From assembly GCA_946002345.1 (NCBI GenBank), contig CAMFZA010000044.1, positions 1 to 10,796 of the forward strand: 10,796 nucleotides of DNA. The letters run 5' to 3'. Below, one piece after another: positions 6,132 through 10,796 of this stretch. The position numbers and the translations under genes were made by a program. Within the stretch, counting starts at the first letter, position 1; the number at the start of each line of letters is the position of its first letter. The notes under the pieces are model-generated. The model did no database searches. It saw only the letters and a list, made by a program, of their open reading frames with translations, and was not told the DNA's origin. The stretch is from an uncultured Phascolarctobacterium sp. (GTDB lineage Bacteria > Bacillota > Negativicutes > Acidaminococcales > Acidaminococcaceae).

Positions 6132-7529
6132 ATGACTAGACATAAATTTAGTAAACGTTTATTGCTCCTGTCCGCAGCACTGACCTTGTTCATGAGCCAG
6201 TCCGCTTTTGCAGGCGAAACCGTGGAGCTGAATCTTGAGGACGCTATGCAGCGTGCCTTTAATACCAATCCTGCTATTACCATTGCAGGCTATGAAAGAG
6301 ATAGCGCTCGTGCCAGCTACAATGCCGCCCGCAACAGCCGTTGGATCAGCATTAGCGGCACTCATTCTACTCAACGCAGTGGTTATGATGATTATCATCA
6401 AGTTAAAAATAATATAACTGGTATCTTGAGTTTAAGCAAAGAGATAGGTAATGCACATGCAAATAGCTTAACCGCTTCTATGCCCATCTTTACCGGTGGC
6501 AAGCTGAATGGTACTATTAAGCAAGCGACAGCAGGCTACCTGAGTTCTTATCAGGGCTTGCAAAAGGCGCACAATGATATGCGGTCTACTGTAACCAACG
6601 GCTATTTTGACATGCTACAGGCAGACAATATGCAAAAGCTGGGCCGCGAATCCGTAGACCGTTTGGCTGACCATTTAAAGAATGTTGAAGCTCAATATGA
6701 GGTTGGCGTTGTTGCTAAGGTGGATGTGCTGCGCAGCCAGGTGGAATTGGCCAACGCTAAGCAAAGTCTCATTAAGGCAGAAAACGCTTACCAAATTGCG
6801 GAAGCTAATTTAAATAAAATCGTGGGCTTGCCCATGGATACCCAGCTAAAGCTGGATAATATTCTTGTTTACACTCCTTACGATAATGATATGCAGTATT
6901 GCCTGGATTATGCTGCTAAGCATCGCCCCGAATTGGAGCAGGCCAAGCAACAGGTTGAGGCGGCTAAGGGTGCTTTACGTGTGGCAATATCCGGTCATAT
7001 GCCCCAAGTAGCTGCAACCGCTAGCCAAAGCTGGAAAGATAGTAATTGGCCCGGTGATGAAAATGGTAACTGGGGTGTGGGCGTTACTGTTAGCATGAAC
7101 ATCTTCGACAGTGGTGTAACCGTTTCTAAGATTCACGGCGCTGAGGCTGATTTGGCTAAAGCTCATGAAACCTATCGCGATACTGTGGACGCAGTAAATC
7201 TGGACGTACGTTCCAACTATTTAAATCTGCGCGAGGCCGAAAAACGCATTGATACCACCAAGCTGGCTGTATCCCAAGCAGAGGAAGATTACCGCATCGC
7301 CCAGCTGCGCTACATGAATGGCGTGGGCACCAACACCGATGTGCTGGATGCACAGGTGGCTCTGACCGATGCTAAGACCAACTATTTGCAGGCCATGTAC
7401 GATTACAATACCTGCAAGACCAATCTAGAGACTGCTATTGGCGTGCCCATGCAGCTCCCTACTAAGGTAGTGGTGGAGCCGAAGGTTACCGAAGCAGAAA
7501 AGGCAGTAAATAGCAAGGAAACCAAATAA
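6132..7529 (+). CDS. tolC: TolC-family outer-membrane channel protein
   Basis: A 465-residue outer membrane efflux protein (PF02321). Residues 1-27 are a classical signal peptide: basic KFSKR, a Leu/Ala core and cleavage after SAFA. No lipobox Cys is present. The mature start, VELNLEDAMQRAFNTNPAI, is the typical TolC opening. The internal duplication of the family is clear: residues 158-234 (YFDMLQAD to NKIVGLP) align with residues 363-439 (YLNLREAE to ETAIGVP), each a long helical hairpin. Between and before them, short beta segments (about 72-120 and 291-328) would form the outer-membrane barrel, with the IFTGG and IFDSG motifs typical of the family. TolC trimers make a barrel and periplasmic tunnel for export pumps. 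No pump or HlyD-type adaptor is in the window, so its partner is unknown. The mla context suggests an envelope role. The start at 6132 excludes 57 implausible upstream residues. Confidence 0.95.
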   Translation: MTRHKFSKRLLLLSAALTLFMSQSAFAGETVELNLEDAMQRAFNTNPAITIAGYERDSARASYNAARNSRWISISGTHSTQRSGYDDYHQVKNNITGILSLSKEIGNAHANSLTASMPIFTGGKLNGTIKQATAGYLSSYQGLQKAHNDMRSTVTNGYFDMLQADNMQKLGRESVDRLADHLKNVEAQYEVGVVAKVDVLRSQVELANAKQSLIKAENAYQIAEANLNKIVGLPMDTQLKLDNILVYTPYDNDMQYCLDYAAKHRPELEQAKQQVEAAKGALRVAISGHMPQVAATASQSWKDSNWPGDENGNWGVGVTVSMNIFDSGVTVSKIHGAEADLAKAHETYRDTVDAVNLDVRSNYLNLREAEKRIDTTKLAVSQAEEDYRIAQLRYMNGVGTNTDVLDAQVALTDAKTNYLQAMYDYNTCKTNLETAIGVPMQLPTKVVVEPKVTEAEKAVNSKETK

Positions 7530-7564
7530 GCAAGCTACATGCTTTCCTAAAAAACCATGACCAA

Positions 7565-7600
7565 AACGCTCGTGGCTACGGCCGCGGGCGTTATTTTTTT
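7565..7600 (+). terminator. strong intrinsic terminator after tolC
   Basis: AACGCTCG (7565-7572) pairs with CGGGCGTT (7585-7592) in an 8-bp stem with one G-T wobble. Further GGC/GCC pairing is possible in the loop. The stem is followed by ATTTTTTT, with seven Ts at 7594-7600. It lies 36 bp after the tolC stop and should separate tolC from the tamB-like gene. Confidence 0.85.
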
Positions 7601-7628
7601 GCGTACAAACAGGAAGATGAGGGCTTAT

Positions 7629-7651
7629 GTCGAAGTAATAAAAGTCGAAGT
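7629..7651 (+). repeat. pair of GTCGAAGT direct repeats
   Basis: The 8-mer GTCGAAGT occurs at 7629-7636 and again at 7644-7651, 15 bp apart start to start. It lies in the gap between the tolC terminator and the tamB-like gene. It may be a tandem regulator site, but the 15-bp period is not a whole number of helical turns. Confidence 0.4.
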
Positions 7652-7674
7652 GTTTTATTTTACTTAAAACAGGC

Positions 7675-7712
7675 TTGGTGGTCACACTTTTGTCACCAAA
7701 GTCTGCTACAAT
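7675..7712 (+). promoter_or_regulatory. candidate extended -10 promoter with overlapping inverted repeat for tamB
   Basis: TGC followed by TACAAT (7704-7712) fits an extended -10 promoter (TGn-TATAAT with one mismatch), with no clear -35. Transcription would start near 7719, giving an unusually short leader of about 11 nt. Just upstream, TTGGTG (7675-7680) and CACCAA (7694-7699) form an inverted repeat over the -35 region, as an operator would. GTCAC occurs twice there (7681-7685, 7692-7696), and its complement GTGAC lies at 7721-7725. The elements are visible; their function is inference. Confidence 0.35.
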
Positions 7713-7719
7713 TGTTAAT

Positions 7720-7724
7720 GGTGA
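7720..7724 (+). promoter_or_regulatory. ribosome binding site of the tamB-like gene
   Basis: GGTGA lies 5 bp before ATG 7730. An in-frame ATG at 7718 (giving four extra residues, MVTF) overlaps this site and has no Shine-Dalgarno sequence of its own, so 7730 is preferred. Confidence 0.6.
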
Positions 7725-7729
7725 CGTTT

Positions 7730-10700
7730 ATGAAAAAATATTTTTCTTTTATAGCTTTTTTAATCGTGCTGTTAAGTGCGGGCTACATCTTCTTGGTGCA
7801 TACAGTAATGCCCAAATATATTCGTCAATCCATACCCATGGTGGAGCAGGTTGCCTCCAGCTTCATTAATGGCAGCATCAGTGTGGGTGACATGACCTGG
7901 AATGGTGGCCTTAGTGCCGAGGTGGGCAGACTGGAGGTCAAGGACGGCAAGGGCGATAAGGTCGCAGAAATTCCTAGGGTTATTGTACATTTTCGTCCCT
8001 GGTTGGCGCTGGAAAAGGGTGCCAAGGCCGTGAGCAGGGTAGAGCTGGTACGTCCCCAGGTGTATTTGACCATGAATGACCAAGAGCAGTGGAATATGGC
8101 TACTCTTTTGAAGCCCTCTGATTCGGATGAAACGCCCTTCTATGGTTTGTTGGAAATATCGAATGGTCTTTTGCATGTAAATACGCCCCAAGGCCAGTGG
8201 GAGTTTCCCGTTTCCGGTACGGTGAACGGCGGTGCCAACCCTAAATTTGCTCTGGGCCTGCGTCTTGGCAGCGGCGTGGATACAGTGCAGGTGGGCGGAC
8301 TTGTAACCACCAAGGGTGAGGGCCGTGTGGAGTTAAAAAGCGAAAAGCTGGACTTGGCTCCCTATGCTCCCTTGGCGAAGCATTATGCCCAGATTCGTGA
8401 GCTTAAGGGTGGCTTAAGCAAGCTGGCCTTGCTTTGGGTAAATGAGCAGGGACAGCAGCGTTATTCCGGCGAAGTGACCTTGGCCGATCTTGAGGGTAAA
8501 ATGCGCTCTGGCGCCGATTTACATAGCGTGAAGCTGGCAGGCTTAGTGCGTGCTCATGACAATTATATTAATGTTAAGGGTTTGGAGGCTTTAGTAGACG
8601 GGCAAAGGCTGCGTTTAGAAGGTGAAGCCGATGTGCGAGATACCGCTGCACCTAGCGCCAAGGGTGTACTCAGTGCTGAAAAGCTGACCTATGGTGGCTA
8701 TACTGTAGAAAAGCTACGCTTGCCCTTTAGAGGGGATAAGCAGGAGCTGGTTATTGACACATTGACAGCTGCTTATGGGGGTGGCACCTTACAGGGTAAT
8801 GCTTCCTATAGCATGGAAGAAAAGGTTTTGACGGCGGATGTGGATGTGAAGAACGTGACCCATGTTACGCCGGATAGACCCAAGGACGATGTGCATATTA
8901 ACGCTAAGGTAGCAGTGCTGGCCAAGGTGTTGGAGGATAAGCTACAGCTACACGCAGCAGCAGATACCTTGAATTTGCAGTGGCGTAGTCTGCAGATTAA
9001 TCGCATGAGTCTTGATGGTGTAATCAATGAGCAGGGCTTGGTAATAGACCATTTCAGTGCCTTTGCCGGGAAGAATGGCGTGCTTGCGGCCAGTGGTAGC
9101 GTAAGCCCCACGGGGGAGTTGCAGCTTAAGGGGCGCATGGCAGAGTTCCCGGTGAATCCTTTTTTGGCCGCAGCAGGCAAGGATGGCAGCGGCCTGTGCT
9201 CCACGGGCTTCTCTATCGGAGGCAAGCTTACTGCTCCGGAATTTGCAGGCATTGTCCAATTAAGTCAGGCTGAATTTATGGAGCAAAAAATCAAGGAAGC
9301 CCACGGCTTTATAAGTCTGAAGGACAATTTGCTGACCATTAAAAACTTCCGCGCCAATATGGAGCAGGGCCATCACCTTGTAAGCGGCCTCGTGGATTTG
9401 CGGGGTGAGGAGCCTACAGTTGATTTATCCTTAGAGACACATGGGGTGCGCATTGAGCCTATTATGAGATTGATTTTGGGCAAGCAGGAGGTTCCTGTAA
9501 CTGGCAATCTGGATAATATTATGCAGGTGCAGGGCCCCTTAAGTAAGCCCTCTGTTTATGGCGAAGTCCATGCTTCCGATGGTAGCGCTGTGGAGCAATT
9601 GTATAACAGCGTGGATGGTCGGTATTTATATGATAAGGGTACCTTGAAGCTAACTGATTTTTTGATAAAAGCCTTTTATGCGGATATTAGGCTGGATGGT
9701 ACCATGACCGAAGCAGGTCTCCTTGATTTTGATATGGTGGCTAAGGATGTGGACCTGGCCCATTTGCCAATCAAGGACGAGACCATTGATTTGGGTGGTA
9801 AAATCAATGCCAAAGGTCATGTGGGCGGCAAGCTGACTGCGCCCACCTTCCGTGGTGACGTAGATAGTGAACGGATTTTGATTAATGGGGAGGCGCTTAC
9901 GGAGTTATCTGGCACTGTGGACGGACAGGGTCTGGCCCGCAATCTATTCCAGGTTGCCTTCAAGCAGCCCTATAAGCATGACCCCTCCAACTACGGCCTG
10001 TATACGGCGGATGTCAACCTTAATCTGCAGGAAAAATTCATGCAGGGTCAGGTGCAAATGCTGTGGGGTGATATTGGGGGCCTGTTGCGTATGGCGCGCC
10101 TTGATTATGATATAAATGGGCAAATGCAGGGACTGCTGGATTTTTGTCCCCAGGGCAAGGGCAGTGGCTTGAATATTTCTATTACTGCGGATGATGTTAA
10201 AATTCATGACTTAAATTATTCCCATATGGTATTTAAGGGCAAGGTTAAAAAGACCTTGTTAACCTTGGATGAGGTTAAGCTGCAGGAGCAGGACGGTGTG
10301 GTGGATCGTGGTTTGATTACGGCTGGTGGCCAGATTGAGCTTAAGGACCAGGGCTTTAATTTGAGTGTGCAGGCCCTTAAGGCTAACCCTGCCATTGCAA
10401 CCGCAGTGATGAAAAATCCCCCCGCAATCAAGGGTGAAATGGACATGCAAGTGCAGCTGGCCGGCACTGTGGCCAAGCCTAGCGGCAAAGGCTTCCTGGA
10501 GATTACCAATGGTTCGGTGGCAGGCGTAGGGGTGGACAAGCTCAAGGCAGAGCTCTCACTGAAGGATGATAGTATTCAGCTGGAATATTTGGTAGCCAAT
10601 AAGGATATTTACGGCCTTAAGGCTGCTGGTGATATTCCTTTAGATGTGTTCCGCTCCAAGGAGCAGCGACGCAATCCTCGCTCCCAAATGAATATTACCA

Positions 10701-10796
10701 TGGATTTAAATGATGCTCGCCTGGGCATCCTGCCTGCCTTCACCAAAATGGTGGAGTGGGGTGTGGGTGAAACCAAGGGCGCTGTGCGCCTGGCTG
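7730..10796 (+). CDS. tamB: TamB/AsmA-like envelope lipid-transfer protein, 3'-truncated
   Basis: The frame is open from ATG 7730 to the window end, with 1022 codons visible and no stop; the C-terminus is outside. Residues about 4-24 are a membrane-anchor helix after MKK. Residues about 45-127 match the AsmA/TamB N-terminus: FINGSISVGDMTWNG, then VELVRPQVYLTMNDQEQWNMATLL. The remainder is long, rich in alternating beta-type residues and Gly turns. It has a recurring module of the form G-x-L/V-x-x-P-x-x-x-G-x-V: GGKLTAPEFAGIV (codons at 9218-9256), GPLSKPSVYGEV (near 9534), GGKLTAPTFRGDV (9824-9862) and GTVAKPSGKGFL (near 10465). TamB-type proteins form a long hydrophobic beta groove that spans the periplasm and supports phospholipid transport and outer-membrane assembly. 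The defining C-terminal DUF490 region is not visible, so another AsmA-like family member is possible. A strong terminator separates it from tolC, so it probably has its own promoter. Confidence 0.85.
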   Translation, partial: MKKYFSFIAFLIVLLSAGYIFLVHTVMPKYIRQSIPMVEQVASSFINGSISVGDMTWNGGLSAEVGRLEVKDGKGDKVAEIPRVIVHFRPWLALEKGAKAVSRVELVRPQVYLTMNDQEQWNMATLLKPSDSDETPFYGLLEISNGLLHVNTPQGQWEFPVSGTVNGGANPKFALGLRLGSGVDTVQVGGLVTTKGEGRVELKSEKLDLAPYAPLAKHYAQIRELKGGLSKLALLWVNEQGQQRYSGEVTLADLEGKMRSGADLHSVKLAGLVRAHDNYINVKGLEALVDGQRLRLEGEADVRDTAAPSAKGVLSAEKLTYGGYTVEKLRLPFRGDKQELVIDTLTAAYGGGTLQGNASYSMEEKVLTADVDVKNVTHVTPDRPKDDVHINAKVAVLAKVLEDKLQLHAAADTLNLQWRSLQINRMSLDGVINEQGLVIDHFSAFAGKNGVLAASGSVSPTGELQLKGRMAEFPVNPFLAAAGKDGSGLCSTGFSIGGKLTAPEFAGIVQLSQAEFMEQKIKEAHGFISLKDNLLTIKNFRANMEQGHHLVSGLVDLRGEEPTVDLSLETHGVRIEPIMRLILGKQEVPVTGNLDNIMQVQGPLSKPSVYGEVHASDGSAVEQLYNSVDGRYLYDKGTLKLTDFLIKAFYADIRLDGTMTEAGLLDFDMVAKDVDLAHLPIKDETIDLGGKINAKGHVGGKLTAPTFRGDVDSERILINGEALTELSGTVDGQGLARNLFQVAFKQPYKHDPSNYGLYTADVNLNLQEKFMQGQVQMLWGDIGGLLRMARLDYDINGQMQGLLDFCPQGKGSGLNISITADDVKIHDLNYSHMVFKGKVKKTLLTLDEVKLQEQDGVVDRGLITAGGQIELKDQGFNLSVQALKANPAIATAVMKNPPAIKGEMDMQVQLAGTVAKPSGKGFLEITNGSVAGVGVDKLKAELSLKDDSIQLEYLVANKDIYGLKAAGDIPLDVFRSKEQRRNPRSQMNITMDLNDARLGILPAFTKMVEWGVGETKGAVRLA

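Noticed and set aside
7675..7869. Small plus-strand frame of 64 codons overlapping the tamB start
   Set aside because: It starts in a regulatory region, lacks a Shine-Dalgarno sequence, and runs out of frame through the TamB membrane anchor.
8806..9259. Minus-strand open frames opposite the tamB-like gene
   Set aside because: They have no domain features and lie opposite a continuous 1022-codon frame with TamB/AsmA character.

Overview
The window suggests a diderm Firmicute of the class Negativicutes (the Veillonella, Selenomonas, Phascolarctobacterium and Acidaminococcus group). It combines genes found only in bacteria with an outer membrane (MlaEFD, TolC, TamB) with Firmicute-type features: a SpoIVB-like S55 domain, strong AGGAGG-type ribosome binding sites and SigA-type promoters. 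The genus cannot be fixed from the sequence. All genes lie on the + strand and the window is nearly fully coding. Both ends cut through genes, and no RNA gene, CRISPR array, insertion sequence or phage gene is visible.

Left part (1-3065): a 5'-truncated AMIN plus phosphodiester-glycosidase (NAGPA-type) protein comes first. A 196-bp gap follows, holding a near-consensus promoter and an intrinsic-terminator-like hairpin. Then comes a 556-residue secreted protein with the sequence motifs of the SpoIVB/S55 serine peptidase family, in an order that looks circularly permuted relative to SpoIVB.

Centre (3066-5950): a tight mlaE-mlaF-mlaD operon encodes a phospholipid-transport ABC system. The mlaF ribosome binding site overlaps the mlaE stop codon, and mlaF and mlaD overlap by 14 bp. 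MlaD is long (422 residues): inner-membrane helix, one MCE domain, about 170 residues of helix, then about 115 residues of alternating amphipathic beta strands ending in Tyr-Phe. This is the layout expected of a one-protein bridge from inner to outer membrane. No mlaA, mlaB or mlaC is present.

Right part (5951-10796): a 181-bp gap with a compound inverted repeat and a candidate promoter precedes a tolC-family gene (465 residues), which ends at a strong intrinsic terminator. After a second gap with possible operator elements comes a large tamB/AsmA-like gene, open to the end of the window (1022 codons visible). It was read directly from the sequence because it has no stop codon here.

Taken together, the region reads as an envelope-biogenesis locus. 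MlaE and MlaF power lipid movement, MlaD and TamB could each carry lipid across the periplasm, and TolC provides an outer-membrane channel. The most notable points are the MlaD architecture, the permuted S55 order, and the regulatory structures in the three larger intergenic gaps.
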